The notes under the pieces were generated by a model. The model was given only the letters and a program-made list of their open reading frames with translations. It did not search any database and had not been told where the DNA came from. Shown in pieces: positions 48,794-58,948 of a DNA stretch of 64,000 nucleotides (position 1 is the stretch's first letter; every line of letters starts with the position of its first letter). Source of the DNA: Deinococcus rubellus. Its GTDB lineage: Bacteria; Deinococcota; Deinococci; Deinococcales; Deinococcaceae. Location of the stretch: the NCBI RefSeq assembly GCF_025244745.1, contig NZ_CP104213.1, positions 2,320,001 through 2,384,000 on the forward strand, in the 5' to 3' direction. The position numbers and the translations under genes were made by a program.

Positions 48794-51700
48794 TTACGGG
48801 TTCGTGGTGGTGGAGGCAGTCACCGTAACAGTCACCGGCGCGGAGGTTGCGATCGGAGCCGAGATTTTCTGTAGACGAATGATGCTGCTACCCGCCACGC
48901 TGCCCGCTGGGGTCAGTGTAGGCGGAACCACCTGATTTCCATTGATCTTACCGTCGTTTGTGACAGTTACGTAGTACGCAGCCGTGCTGGCCGAGATGTT
49001 CACAGGCGTGACACTCGTGACAACGTAGCCGCTTGACGTCGTGTTACCAGTGGCACCGCTCAGCACACGGTATTCAGGAGTCGTTGCACCGGTGGCGTTG
49101 TTCTGATCGGTGACCAGGAAGGTCAACGTTTGGCCCTGATTGATGGTGTAGTTGGTGCTGCTGAACTCCGGCGCGAACTGAACGCTGGAGGTCTGAGCCA
49201 CCGTTTCACCTGTGGACTGGTAATAACCCTTGCTGTCGTTGGTGATGACGGCGAAGGCACTGGCACCGCCACCAGGGTTGGTGTTGGTGGGATCATCGAT
49301 GGTTACGCTGGCACGCGAGACGTTGCTGGCCGTAAAGCCGTTGCCGTAGCTGAACCAGGGTGCGTAGTCGTTGAGGGCCGTGCGGCCAGCGTTGGCGATC
49401 GAGGTATCGCCCCAGACCGAGCGGGTGCCCGCGATTTGGCGGGGGGTACCATTCGGGGTAGAGAACGAGGGATCGTGGAGACTAGTGAACTGGGCGAGAT
49501 TGGTCGAGTTGGTGTCAACACCAGTCGCCACGAACGGTCCACAGGGAGTCGTGCCTTCGCCGGTGCCAGTACCAAGCACCGTGTCATCCTGCCAGCAGAC
49601 GATCTTCTGCCAGGCACCCACACCGAACTGCTTGTAGAAGTTGTTGGTCACCGCGCCTGTAGCCGACGCGCCGTTGTTGGAACGGGTGTTGGGAATCAGC
49701 AAGTCGATGTTGTAGATGTCGTTAAGGGTGTCGCCCAAGAGGAAGGGGGGAACCAACGTTGCACCGCCTGCATCGAAGTTGTCGCTGCCGCCCGCCTGCA
49801 AGCTGCCGTTGGTGATGTAGCGGTAATCAGGAGCCTGGCCAGTGAAGGTGGACGTTGAAACCGTGCCGAGGCTCTGGAGGTAAGCGTCGAATTTGTCCAG
49901 CGTCGGGACATGGCTGCCGACCGGGAAGAGCACGCCGCCGCCGTTGCCAGTGCTCACAGGCACCTGACCGGGGTTGGGATTGTCAACCGAGGGGCGAACG
50001 ATGATCGAGCGGGCCTGCAAGGTCGCGTTACCGGCGTTGTCGACGGCCATGATCATAACCTGTGACTGGTGGGGCTGGTTGTTCTTGACATTGGCTTCGG
50101 CCGGGTAGCGTGCGTAGAGCGCCGTCGCGCTGACGACCGTGCTCAACTGCTTCTGAACGGTCGGGGCCACGGGGGCACCAGCAACCGCCACATTGAAGAC
50201 GGGCGCGTTGCCGCGAGCGCCGCCGATCTGCACTGGCGTGTCAATGACGGCGTAGCCACGGAGATTCTCGTTCTGGACCGGGTTCAAGGCACCACCGAGG
50301 TCGCCGTCGCTGATGAAGGGAGCGAAGTTACGCGCCGTGTAACCGGTCGTGCCGATTCCTTGCGCCACAGGCGCACCGTTCAGACCAGCTGGATCGCGGT
50401 CGCTGAGGAAGGCGTAGGTATCGGCCAGACCGGAGGTCTGATCGGTGACCTGGCTGTTGATGCCGAGATTGTCGCCCGCGAGGAACGACTGACCGATGCT
50501 CGGAGAGACGATGTCGACCGAGGGGTCGGTGTTGTCGATGGTGATGGTCGCGGGTGCAGCGGCGGTGCCGTTGACCGTGCCCACACCGTTGGTCGCGGCC
50601 TGCGCCGGGTTACCCAGCAAATCGGTGATCGAGCCGCCGAGGTTGTAGGTGCCGTCGGCGATCAGGTTGCTGTTGATGATCGTGCTGAACTGACCGGCCA
50701 GGTTGAGATTGGTCGCACCGCAGGTCCCGTTGAAAATGGGGAAGTTCAGGCCGCCCAGGGTAAGCCCAAGGCCATTGGAGCCGAAGACACCGTCTCCCGC
50801 AAAGCCCACGCCACCCGTGTCGGTGATGCTGCCGGCCAGTGAGCCGTAGTCGCTGAGGAAGCCGGGCTTGGCCTTGAAGGGCAGCGGGCTGGTGTCGACA
50901 ATGCCGCCGTTGATGACCGGGCCGGTGTTGTCGATGGTCAGCAGCGCGTTGGCCTGAGAAGCGGTCTTGTTGCCCAGCTTGTCGGTGGCCACCGCGATCA
51001 CGATGTAGCGGCCGTCGCGGTAAGCGACAGGCGCAGCGGGGGCAAGGGGGTTGGTCGGTACGGTGACGCGGTAATCGCCGTTGGGGCCAGCTGCCTCAAC
51101 GGTGGTACCCGCCGCCAGAAGACCATTCTGGATGACAAAGTTGGCACGTGCGGTCGCCTGCGAGGAGCCCAACGCACCGGGAGGGGGCAGCTGGTTCTGG
51201 AAGCTAGCCGGAACGTAGTAGTACCGGATGTTCTCCAGACCGGAGGGCAGCGGGCCAGCGTTGTCGGTCAGGCCGCCGTTGGCCAGGCGCTCCAGCACCG
51301 TGCCGCGCGCCGCAGCAGAGCCGGGGGTGTTGCACAGGCTCTCGATGAAGTTGCTGTTGGCGTCGCCTGCGCCCTGGGTGGTCACCTGGGGCGACTGCGG
51401 GCCGGTGTTGTCCACGATGAACGGCACGGCAGCAGTCGTGATGTTCGTGCCGGTGGTCGTGCGGGTCACGAAGTAGAGCAACTGTCCCTGCTGGTTGTTG
51501 AGCTGGGTGGTGTCGAAGGCAACCGTATCCGCAGGGTAGAGGTCGGGCGTGGGGCGCGGGCCGGGGGCCAGGCTGTCGTAGAGGTAGTTGAGCGCCGGGC
51601 CGCTGGAGCTGTTGGCCACGTACAGTTCGACGCGGCTGCCGGTGGCGACGGCCGGGTTGAAGTTGATGCCGACGGTGCCGCGCAGGTACTGCACCGGGGT

Positions 51701-52492
51701 GTAGCCGGTGGTGTCGATCTGCTGCGGGACGATGCGGGCTGCACCGTTGTTGTACTTCGGATCTTCGTAGTTCACGATTCCGGTGACGGGGTCTGACGTG
51801 ATCTGAGGATCGAAGGTCAGGCCAGTGGTGCCCGCCGCGACGTTCAGGTTGATAGTCACGGAAGCCGTCGCGGTTGCGCCGGTGCTGTCCGTACCACTCA
51901 CGACCAGGGTCACAGGGCCGTTGGGCACGCCCACCAGACTGACAGGGCAGTTGCCGGCGGTGGCCGACGAGTTGGTGCTGGGGGTGAGGGTGCCGCCCTG
52001 GACACCGCACTTGATGTTGGTCAGGGTACCGGTGATGTTGTAGCCCACCACAACTGAGGTGCCGGTCACAGTGCTGTTGGGCAACGGCGAGGTGATCTGA
52101 ATGCCAGCGATGGTGCTGGGGTTGCCGTTGCCGCCCGTGCCGCCCGTGCCGCCCGTGCCGCCCGTGCCGCCCGTGCCCGTCGCCGTGTAGGTGAACGACA
52201 GCGTCTTGTCGGTGCTGGTCAGGTCAGCCGTCTGCGAGGAGGGCGTGGTGTAGCCCGTCACTGCGCCGGGCGTCACGGTGTAGCTGCCCGCAGGCAGGGT
52301 CTGGGTCAGGGTGCCGCTCACCGTCACGGTCTGGGCAGCGCTGCCCGACTTGGTGATGGTGAAGGGGGCCGAGGAGACACCCGAGACGTTGATGGTCAGC
52401 TTCTGGGTGGCTCCTGGAACGGTAGTGCCCTGTGAGCAGGACGCCAGGGCGATGACACCGGTGAGGGCCAAAAGGCCAAACTTTTTCTTCAT
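48794..52492 (-). CDS. Large secreted surface lipoprotein with Ig-like repeats
   Basis: 1232 residues from ATG 52492 (GGGAGGA 4 nt before). The lipobox LASC near residue 19 predicts lipidation. A PEGA-like domain (KLTINVSGVSSAPFTITKSG, SYTVTPGAVTGYTTP) is followed by a GGT-repeat linker and beta-sandwich repeats with cadherin/Ig-like patterns: GIQITSPLPNSTVTG, VLVTIDNTGP-type motifs recur (FIVDNTGPQSPQV, LLTIDNTGPVINGG, ITIDNTDPSVDIV), as in bacterial Big-type or adhesin stalks. The C-terminus is threonine/serine-rich. Probable surface-exposed stalk or S-layer-associated protein. Family not identified. Confidence 0.8.
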   Translation of the reverse strand: MKKKFGLLALTGVIALASCSQGTTVPGATQKLTINVSGVSSAPFTITKSGSAAQTVTVSGTLTQTLPAGSYTVTPGAVTGYTTPSSQTADLTSTDKTLSFTYTATGTGGTGGTGGTGGTGGNGNPSTIAGIQITSPLPNSTVTGTSVVVGYNITGTLTNIKCGVQGGTLTPSTNSSATAGNCPVSLVGVPNGPVTLVVSGTDSTGATATASVTINLNVAAGTTGLTFDPQITSDPVTGIVNYEDPKYNNGAARIVPQQIDTTGYTPVQYLRGTVGINFNPAVATGSRVELYVANSSSGPALNYLYDSLAPGPRPTPDLYPADTVAFDTTQLNNQQGQLLYFVTRTTTGTNITTAAVPFIVDNTGPQSPQVTTQGAGDANSNFIESLCNTPGSAAARGTVLERLANGGLTDNAGPLPSGLENIRYYYVPASFQNQLPPPGALGSSQATARANFVIQNGLLAAGTTVEAAGPNGDYRVTVPTNPLAPAAPVAYRDGRYIVIAVATDKLGNKTASQANALLTIDNTGPVINGGIVDTSPLPFKAKPGFLSDYGSLAGSITDTGGVGFAGDGVFGSNGLGLTLGGLNFPIFNGTCGATNLNLAGQFSTIINSNLIADGTYNLGGSITDLLGNPAQAATNGVGTVNGTAAAPATITIDNTDPSVDIVSPSIGQSFLAGDNLGINSQVTDQTSGLADTYAFLSDRDPAGLNGAPVAQGIGTTGYTARNFAPFISDGDLGGALNPVQNENLRGYAVIDTPVQIGGARGNAPVFNVAVAGAPVAPTVQKQLSTVVSATALYARYPAEANVKNNQPHQSQVMIMAVDNAGNATLQARSIIVRPSVDNPNPGQVPVSTGNGGGVLFPVGSHVPTLDKFDAYLQSLGTVSTSTFTGQAPDYRYITNGSLQAGGSDNFDAGGATLVPPFLLGDTLNDIYNIDLLIPNTRSNNGASATGAVTNNFYKQFGVGAWQKIVCWQDDTVLGTGTGEGTTPCGPFVATGVDTNSTNLAQFTSLHDPSFSTPNGTPRQIAGTRSVWGDTSIANAGRTALNDYAPWFSYGNGFTASNVSRASVTIDDPTNTNPGGGASAFAVITNDSKGYYQSTGETVAQTSSVQFAPEFSSTNYTINQGQTLTFLVTDQNNATGATTPEYRVLSGATGNTTSSGYVVTSVTPVNISASTAAYYVTVTNDGKINGNQVVPPTLTPAGSVAGSSIIRLQKISAPIATSAPVTVTVTASTTTNP
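52130..52174 (-). repeat. Five tandem 9-bp units encoding Gly-Gly-Thr
   Basis: GCCGCCCGT repeated five times without interruption (plus-strand reading), coding for a flexible (GGT)n linker in the surface lipoprotein; copy number could vary by slippage. Confidence 0.85.
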
Positions 52493-52890
52493 GCTTTCCT
52501 CCCGTGGAAAAGGCGGCTTCTCATTGTTGCTCTGTTCGTGCCGAGTGTGATTGTACATTAGAAGCGGTCAAAAGCAGTTGCCGAGTTTCCTGCCCTCTCC
52601 ATACCTCTGCCGTACTCACTCACTCCACATCTCCGGCAAGAATGTGAATCCTGTAGGAGAGTATACGAAGAGGAATGGGCAGTGTCAACACGAAAAACTC
52701 GCCCTAGCACGGATTTCAGTGCGATATCGCTCATGAGAAGCAGGGAGAAATGGGATTTCTAAGAGCCGTGAAGGTGCCGCCCCCGGCAGAATCATCTTCC
52801 GGCTGTCTAGAGGAGCTGCATAAGGTCCTCCGGTCTGAGAGCTGCCTGATCGCTTTATCACAAACACCTAAAGAACAGTTCAAGCCCTGC
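52493..52890. other. Intergenic region without a gene
   Basis: Holds the 5-prime leader of the surface lipoprotein gene and the 3-prime flank of rarA. Nothing further is supported; no strong hairpin or RNA gene is seen. Confidence 0.45.
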
Positions 52891-54174
<1,284 letters not shown>

Positions 54175-54181
54175 GGCGGGC

Positions 54182-54187
54182 AGGATA
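54182..54187 (-). promoter_or_regulatory. -10 element TATCCT, leaderless promoter of rarA
   Basis: Seven nt before the rarA ATG; 18 bp from the opposed -10 at 54206, so the two promoters overlap. Confidence 0.55.
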
Positions 54188-54205
54188 AGGGAGGCGCGGC
54201 AGGGC

Positions 54206-54211
54206 TATCCT
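54206..54211 (+). promoter_or_regulatory. -10 element TATCCT, leaderless promoter of the DUF885 gene
   Basis: Seven nt before the ATG at 54219; it occupies the -35 position of rarA. Confidence 0.55.
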
Positions 54212-54218
54212 GCTGAAC

Positions 54219-55415
54219 ATGACCAAGCCCAACCCCGGCACATCCGGCCCCGACGACCTGGCCCGCCGCTACATCCGCCTGGCACACGCCCTGGACGCCC
54301 ACTCGCCCGGCTTCATCGACGGCTATGGTGGCCCCGCCGAGCTGGCAGACCGCACGCTGCGCCCGGCCTCCGAACTTCTGAGCGAGGCCCAGGCGCTGCA
54401 ACATGACGTTCAGGGCGAACCCGACCCCACGCGCCGAGCCTTTCTGGTGGCGCAGACGCGGGCCATGCACACCCTGGCGCGGATGCTGGGCGGCGAGGTG
54501 CTGCCCTACGCCGAGGAAGTGCGCGGCTTGTACGACATCGACCCGGAGCGGGCCGACCTCGCCGAGCTGGACGCGGCGCTGCGGGAGCTGGACGCCGCCC
54601 TGCCGGGCCGGGGCAGCCGTGATGAGCGCGAGGAGGCGGTGCGCTCACGGGTGACGGTGCCGCCGGGCGAACTGCTGCGGGTGGCCGGGCCGATCCTGAC
54701 CGAACTGCGGCGGCGCACGGCCAGCCAGTACGGTCTGCCGGACGGTGAGAACTTCAGCATCGGGCTGGTGACGAACAAGCCCTGGGGCGGTTACAACTGG
54801 CCGCTGGGAAACCTGCAAAGCCGCATCGACATCAATACCGATTTGCCAGTGGCCCTCACCGGCTTGCCGGATTTACTGGCCCATGAGGGCTACCCCGGCC
54901 ACCACACCGAGCACGCCACCAAGGAAGCGGTGCTGGTGCGCGAAAAGGGCTGGTTCGAGCACAGCATTCAGCTCATCAACCCGCCGGAGTGCGTGGTCAG
55001 CGAAGGCGTCGCCGTGAACGCGCTGGACGCCGTGATGACACCAGGCGAGGTGGCTATCTGGCTCACCGGCGACCTGGCGAGCGTGGCCGGAATCGATCCC
55101 GACGCTGTTCAGGACGCCCTGCGTCTGGCAGCCCTCAAGGAAAAGATGAGCAGCGTCTCCGGCCACGCCGCGCTGATGCTCCATCAGGACGGAGCCAGCC
55201 AGCGGGAAGTGCTGGACTTCTTCCGGCACTACGCCGCCTCGACCCCGGAACGGGCGCAAAAGAGCCTGGAATTCATCTCGCAGCCGACCTTCCGGGCCTA
55301 CATCTTCACCTACAGCGTGGGCGGCAGGCTGGTGCGGGAAGCCATCAAGCGAGGCGCAGTGACGTTCGGGCAACTGCTGGCTGAGCCGGTGACGCCGGGG
55401 GCGCTGCGGGGCTGA
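54219..55415 (+). CDS. DUF885-family protein (metallopeptidase-like)
   Basis: 398 residues. [15 protein letters not shown] holds the HExxxHH-like zinc motif typical of the DUF885 family, predicted to be metallopeptidases related to M3/M32-type enzymes. [15 protein letters not shown] at the N-terminus and [15 protein letters not shown] with the second-sphere glutamate also fit. No signal peptide, so cytoplasmic. The substrate is unknown. Divergent from rarA. Confidence 0.85.
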   Translation: MTKPNPGTSGPDDLARRYIRLAHALDAHSPGFIDGYGGPAELADRTLRPASELLSEAQALQHDVQGEPDPTRRAFLVAQTRAMHTLARMLGGEVLPYAEEVRGLYDIDPERADLAELDAALRELDAALPGRGSRDEREEAVRSRVTVPPGELLRVAGPILTELRRRTASQYGLPDGENFSIGLVTNKPWGGYNWPLGNLQSRIDINTDLPVALTGLPDLLAHEGYPGHHTEHATKEAVLVREKGWFEHSIQLINPPECVVSEGVAVNALDAVMTPGEVAIWLTGDLASVAGIDPDAVQDALRLAALKEKMSSVSGHAALMLHQDGASQREVLDFFRHYAASTPERAQKSLEFISQPTFRAYIFTYSVGGRLVREAIKRGAVTFGQLLAEPVTPGALRG

Positions 55416-55527
55416 GCGAGCGCTTACTACAAGGTGCCGATGCCGTAAGTACGGGTTCCGTTTGTTTCGTATCCCAACCGGAAAAGTGGGCGGGCGTCAT
55501 CATGGGCGTCCATTCTGCCCGCTGGTC

Positions 55528-55560
55528 GGATGAAACTGGTTTTGCAAACCGGTTTCATCC
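55528..55560 (+). promoter_or_regulatory. Near-perfect 15-bp inverted repeat upstream of mqnD
   Basis: GGATGAAACTGGTTT (55528-55542) is mirrored by AAACCGGTTTCATCC (55546-55560) with one mismatch and a three-base loop. No U tract follows, so a protein-binding operator or RNA hairpin is more likely than a terminator. The ATG of mqnD is 113 bp downstream. Confidence 0.55.
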
Positions 55561-55660
55561 GAATCTGTATCACAGGGCCAGTTCGTGCCGCCCGAGCAGC
55601 GACATGAACGAACGCTCACGCCTGCCGCCCGCCTGGCTATTTGCCCCTGCCTACCCGGCG

Positions 55661-55666
55661 TACCCT
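55661..55666 (+). promoter_or_regulatory. -10 element TACCCT, leaderless promoter of mqnD
   Basis: Six nt before the ATG at 55673. Confidence 0.5.
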
Positions 55667-55672
55667 GAACAC

Positions 55673-56527
55673 ATGACCACCGTCCCCACTCCCCTTGATC
55701 TCGGCTACTCGTTTTGCCCCAACGACACCTTCATCTTTTACGCCCTCTCACACGGCAAGGTGGCAGCCCCGGCCCCAGTGCGCGAGGTGCTCGAAGATGT
55801 GCAGACACTCAACGACTGGGCCGAGCAGGGCCGGTTGCCCATCACCAAGATCAGTTACCGGGCCTACTTCGGGGTGATGGACGACTATGTGGCGCTCAGG
55901 AGCGGCGGAGCGCTGGGGCGCGGGGTGGGGCCGCTGGTGGTGGCCCGGCAGGCATTGGGCGACCTCAACGGCAAGACGGTGCTGTCGCCGGGCGCGCTGA
56001 CCACCGCCGAGCTGCTGCTGAAAATCGTCTACCCCGAGGTGAACGTGCTGCGGGTGCGCTACGACGAGGTGATGCCCGCCGTCGAGCGCGGCGAACTCGG
56101 CGGCGTCAGGGTCGACGCCGGGCTGATCATCCATGAGTCGCGCTTCACCTACCCGCAGCACGGCCTGACCAAGCTGCTCGACCTGGGCGCGTGGTGGGAG
56201 GGCGAAACCGGCCTGCCGCTGCCGCTCGGCGCGATTCTGGTGCGCCGCGATCTGCCGCGCCAGATGCAGTGGGCGCTGAACGAATCGGTACGCGCCAGCC
56301 TGGAATACGCCTACGCCCATCCGCAGGAACCCAAAGCCTACATCCGGGAACACGCCCTGGAGATGGCCGACGAGGTGATGCAGGCGCACATTGACCTCTA
56401 CGTCAACGGGTTCAGCCTCGACGTAGGCGAAGAGGGAACGCGGGCCGTGCAGGAGTTGCACCGCCGGGCGGTGGCGGTGGGCGCAGTGAAGGCCAGCGAC
56501 TTGCCGCTGTTCGTGGAGCGGGCCTGA
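55673..56527 (+). CDS. mqnD: 1,4-dihydroxy-6-naphthoate synthase MqnD
   Basis: 284 residues. LGYSFCPNDTFIFYALSHG at the N-terminus is the MqnD signature (SPCPNDTF-like), followed by ITKISYRAYFGVMDDYVALRSGGALGRGVGPL. The enzyme converts cyclic dehypoxanthinyl futalosine to 1,4-dihydroxy-6-naphthoate in the futalosine route to menaquinone. GLIIHESRFTYPQHGL is also typical. It begins a run of four closely spaced genes. Confidence 0.93.
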   Translation: MTTVPTPLDLGYSFCPNDTFIFYALSHGKVAAPAPVREVLEDVQTLNDWAEQGRLPITKISYRAYFGVMDDYVALRSGGALGRGVGPLVVARQALGDLNGKTVLSPGALTTAELLLKIVYPEVNVLRVRYDEVMPAVERGELGGVRVDAGLIIHESRFTYPQHGLTKLLDLGAWWEGETGLPLPLGAILVRRDLPRQMQWALNESVRASLEYAYAHPQEPKAYIREHALEMADEVMQAHIDLYVNGFSLDVGEEGTRAVQELHRRAVAVGAVKASDLPLFVERA

Positions 56528-56585
56528 GCTAGCATGGCGAAATGACCTTTGCTTTTTCTTCCCGCTCCTCCTTCCGGTGCAGGCC

Positions 56586-56870
56586 ATGAAGCCGCAGCAG
56601 GTGGAATCCCAGCTCGTGCGGGTGCTGACCGACGCCATCGGCAGCCTGAATGACCCCCGCGTGCCACTGATCGTGACGGTGGAGGCGGTCAGCCTGACGC
56701 CGGACTTCGTGCAGGCCCGCGTGTACGTGTCCTCGATGGGCGATATGGACGCGCTGCTGGAAGCCCTCCAGAACGCGCGCGGCCATTTGCAGCGTCAGGT
56801 CGCCCAGGTGGTCAAGCTGCGCCGCACGCCGCTGCTGGAGTTTTTCGCAGCAGACGACCGCAAGTGGTGA
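56586..56870 (+). CDS. rbfA: 30S ribosome-binding factor RbfA
   Basis: 94 residues, KH-like fold. KPQQVESQLVRVLTDAIGSL... and VTVEAVSLTPDFVQARVYVSS, then LRRTPLLEFFAAD match RbfA. It assists 16S rRNA 5-prime processing and 30S maturation. ATG 56586 gives the family N-terminus; GTG 56577 is an alternative. The usual basic C-terminal tail is absent, so it is short for the family. Confidence 0.88.
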   Translation: MKPQQVESQLVRVLTDAIGSLNDPRVPLIVTVEAVSLTPDFVQARVYVSSMGDMDALLEALQNARGHLQRQVAQVVKLRRTPLLEFFAADDRKW

Positions 56871-56874
56871 GGGC

Positions 56875-57282
56875 GTGGCGGTAGAGCAGCTCACCGAGAT
56901 CCGGGTCCGCTACGCCGAGACCGATGCAATGGCCGTGGCACACCACGCCAACTACCCGATCTGGTTCGAGGTGGGCCGCAGCGAGCTGATGCGCACACTG
57001 GGCGTGCCCTACGGCGAGATCGAGGCGCGGGGGCTGTACTTCATGCTTTCCAGCCTGGAAGTGCAGTACCGTGCCGCTGCCCGCTACGACGATTTGCTGA
57101 GTCTGGTGACGACGGTGGAAGCAGTGCAGTCGCGGGCCGTGACGTTTGCCTACACGCTGAGGTGCGGCGAGACGCTAGTGGCGACGGGCAAGACGCATCA
57201 CATCACGACCGACCGGCAATACAGAATCGTCCGCATCCCCGACGACATCCTGCCGCACCTGCGCGGAGGCCACTCGACTTAA
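56875..57282 (+). CDS. Acyl-CoA thioesterase, YbgC/4HBT hotdog family
   Basis: 135 residues. IRVRYAETDAMAVAHHANY contains the catalytic aspartate region of the YbgC/4-hydroxybenzoyl-CoA thioesterase family; YPIWFEVGRSELMRTLG follows. Hotdog-fold tetramers of this family hydrolyse short or medium acyl-CoA. GTG start 4 nt after rbfA. Confidence 0.9.
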   Translation: MAVEQLTEIRVRYAETDAMAVAHHANYPIWFEVGRSELMRTLGVPYGEIEARGLYFMLSSLEVQYRAAARYDDLLSLVTTVEAVQSRAVTFAYTLRCGETLVATGKTHHITTDRQYRIVRIPDDILPHLRGGHST

Positions 57283-57291
57283 GGAGCGCGT

Positions 57292-57855
57292 TTGCCCGCC
57301 TTCACCCACGCCATCGGCTTTGATGATCTGCCCTTTGAGCGCGACTGGCGCGGCGACGTGCGAATCATCGGCACCGTCTACGCCCAGACCACATTGCACG
57401 GCGTCGTGTCGGGCAAGGTACGGCGTGATGGGCGCAATTCCACCGCCGAGCTGACCCGGCTGGTCGATACGTCGCTGTTCCGGCCCCACCTGCACCTGAT
57501 TTTGCTTCAGGGCGTGGCACTGGCGGGCTTCAATGTGGTAGACGCCCACAAGCTCAGCGCCGACACTGGCCTGCCAGTGATGGTCGTCGCCCGCCGTGAG
57601 CCGGACATGGAACGTATCCGCGCCGCGCTGCTGGACAAGGTGCCGGGCGGACAGCGCAAGTGGCGGCTCATCGAGAAGCTGGGGCCGATGGAAGAGTTGC
57701 GCGGCGTGTGGGTGCAGCGCGTCGGCCTCAGCCTCAAGGACGCGGGCGTGGCGCTGCACCACCTAACGCTGACCGGGAATATTCCTGAGCCGCTACGCTC
57801 GGCTCACCTGATCGCGGGCGGGGTGGGAAGTGGGCATAGCCGGGGGCGGGCGTGA
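57292..57855 (+). CDS. DUF99 family protein
   Basis: 187 residues from a TTG at 57292, preceded by AAGGAG. IGFDDLPF, IIGTVYAQTTLHGVVSGKV, ILLQGVALAGFNVVDAHKL and TGLPVMVVARREPDM are the conserved blocks of DUF99 (archaeal and deinococcal, with endonuclease-V-like fold). An endonuclease V-like role has been suggested for the superfamily but is not shown. Last gene of the mqnD run. Confidence 0.9.
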   Translation: MPAFTHAIGFDDLPFERDWRGDVRIIGTVYAQTTLHGVVSGKVRRDGRNSTAELTRLVDTSLFRPHLHLILLQGVALAGFNVVDAHKLSADTGLPVMVVARREPDMERIRAALLDKVPGGQRKWRLIEKLGPMEELRGVWVQRVGLSLKDAGVALHHLTLTGNIPEPLRSAHLIAGGVGSGHSRGRA

Positions 57856-57863
57856 GTAGAGTT

Positions 57864-58547
57864 TTAAGCGCGCCCGGATAACCCCAGACTGAGACGTTTT
57901 CGAAAGACCTGCCAGAGCATCCAGCCGAAGAGACCCCCGTTGACCAGGCAGGCAGTCAAGCTGCCTTCCGGGCCATATAAGCCGCCTGTCCAGAGCGCCG
58001 CGCCTGATGTCAAAGAGTCGAACCAACCGAAAATGTCCTGTCCGGCGACGATCAGACCAAAGACAGGACCGAGCAGCAGATTCCAGGCGAAGTGCCAGCC
58101 GACAGCGGCCCAGAAACCCCTCACCAGAGAAAGGGTCACGGTGGGCACACCAACCACCACCGCGATGGCGAGAAACAGCAGCGGGGTGACGTGTGGTCTG
58201 GCGTAATGAGCTGCGCCAAACAGCACCACCGTCAGCAGGACCGTTGCCCACAGTGGCAGCCAGCGCCGAAGCAACCAGAGAGGCAGGGTGAAGAAGAGAC
58301 CGACCTCCGCCGGTGACAGGGCGAGTTGCCACCCCAACTGACGCATGAAGTACGGAAAATGAGAAAGCGTCACACCTTCGGGCATGGCTTGAAGGCCGCG
58401 CGACCGAAACAGGCCTGCCAGTGCCAGCGCACCCAGGACAGCACCCACCGACAAAGCGCCCAGCCCCAGCCCGAAGAAGAGGTTCATGGCGGCGCTCGCC
58501 CAGCGTTTTCGGTCTCTGATCCCGGTGAAAAGCGCGGAAAAGATCAC
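57864..58547 (-). CDS. CPBP-type intramembrane protease homologue, degenerate first motif
   Basis: 227 residues with about six to eight hydrophobic helices. FGAAHYARPH (F110-x-x-x-H114) and GWHFAWN (H152-x-x-x-N156) are motifs 2 and 3 of CPBP (Abi/CAAX-protease) proteins. The first motif EExxxR reads AEVGLFF (A80-E81 with no R), so catalysis may be impaired. Four-nt overlap with the GNAT gene upstream. The C-terminus ends in RKRLSLGLSGRA. Confidence 0.75.
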   Translation of the reverse strand: MIFSALFTGIRDRKRWASAAMNLFFGLGLGALSVGAVLGALALAGLFRSRGLQAMPEGVTLSHFPYFMRQLGWQLALSPAEVGLFFTLPLWLLRRWLPLWATVLLTVVLFGAAHYARPHVTPLLFLAIAVVVGVPTVTLSLVRGFWAAVGWHFAWNLLLGPVFGLIVAGQDIFGWFDSLTSGAALWTGGLYGPEGSLTACLVNGGLFGWMLWQVFRKRLSLGLSGRA

Positions 58548-58945
58548 TCGCCAGACTGCCGGGCATAATTGCGCCGAATGAGACCTCCGGCCCGCTGCAA
58601 CCCCAGGCGCTCGTAGAAAGGAGCCACCTCGTCGTCACACATCACGTCCACCATGTAGAGGTGACTGAGTTCGGTCAGCAGTCGCCGCATCAGCTCGCTG
58701 CCAATACCGGACCCCTGGTATTCAGGCAAGACTTCGAGCAGCGGAATGTAGGCGCTCAGCACCCCGTCGCTGATGGCGTTGGCAAAGCCCACCACCCGCT
58801 CGCCGTCGTGGGCGAGGCTGACGCGGTAGCTCGACTGCAATAAGCGCAGCAACGTTTCAGGACGCGGCGGGTTGGGCCAGCCGACGAAGAAGCCCGTCAA
58901 TTGCTCGGGCGTGAGGGCGTGGGGGTCAGCGCTATAAGCAATCAC
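58544..58945 (-). CDS. GNAT-family N-acetyltransferase
   Basis: 133 residues, GTG start 3 nt after the S4 gene stop, with GGAGAAG as ribosome binding site. LPEYQGSGIGSELMRRLL is the acetyl-CoA loop (QxxGIG), and APFYERLGLQRAGG motif B. ALTPEQLTGFFVGWPNPP matches a subgroup close to GNAT enzymes acting on small molecules. Middle gene of S4-GNAT-CPBP. Confidence 0.88.
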   Translation of the reverse strand: MIAYSADPHALTPEQLTGFFVGWPNPPRPETLLRLLQSSYRVSLAHDGERVVGFANAISDGVLSAYIPLLEVLPEYQGSGIGSELMRRLLTELSHLYMVDVMCDDEVAPFYERLGLQRAGGLIRRNYARQSGE

Positions 58946-58948
58946 CGC

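Noticed and set aside
52130..52174. Tandem 9-bp repeat as CRISPR or satellite
   Set aside because: The units are contiguous without spacers and in frame, coding for a Gly-Gly-Thr linker. No CRISPR array was seen anywhere in the window.
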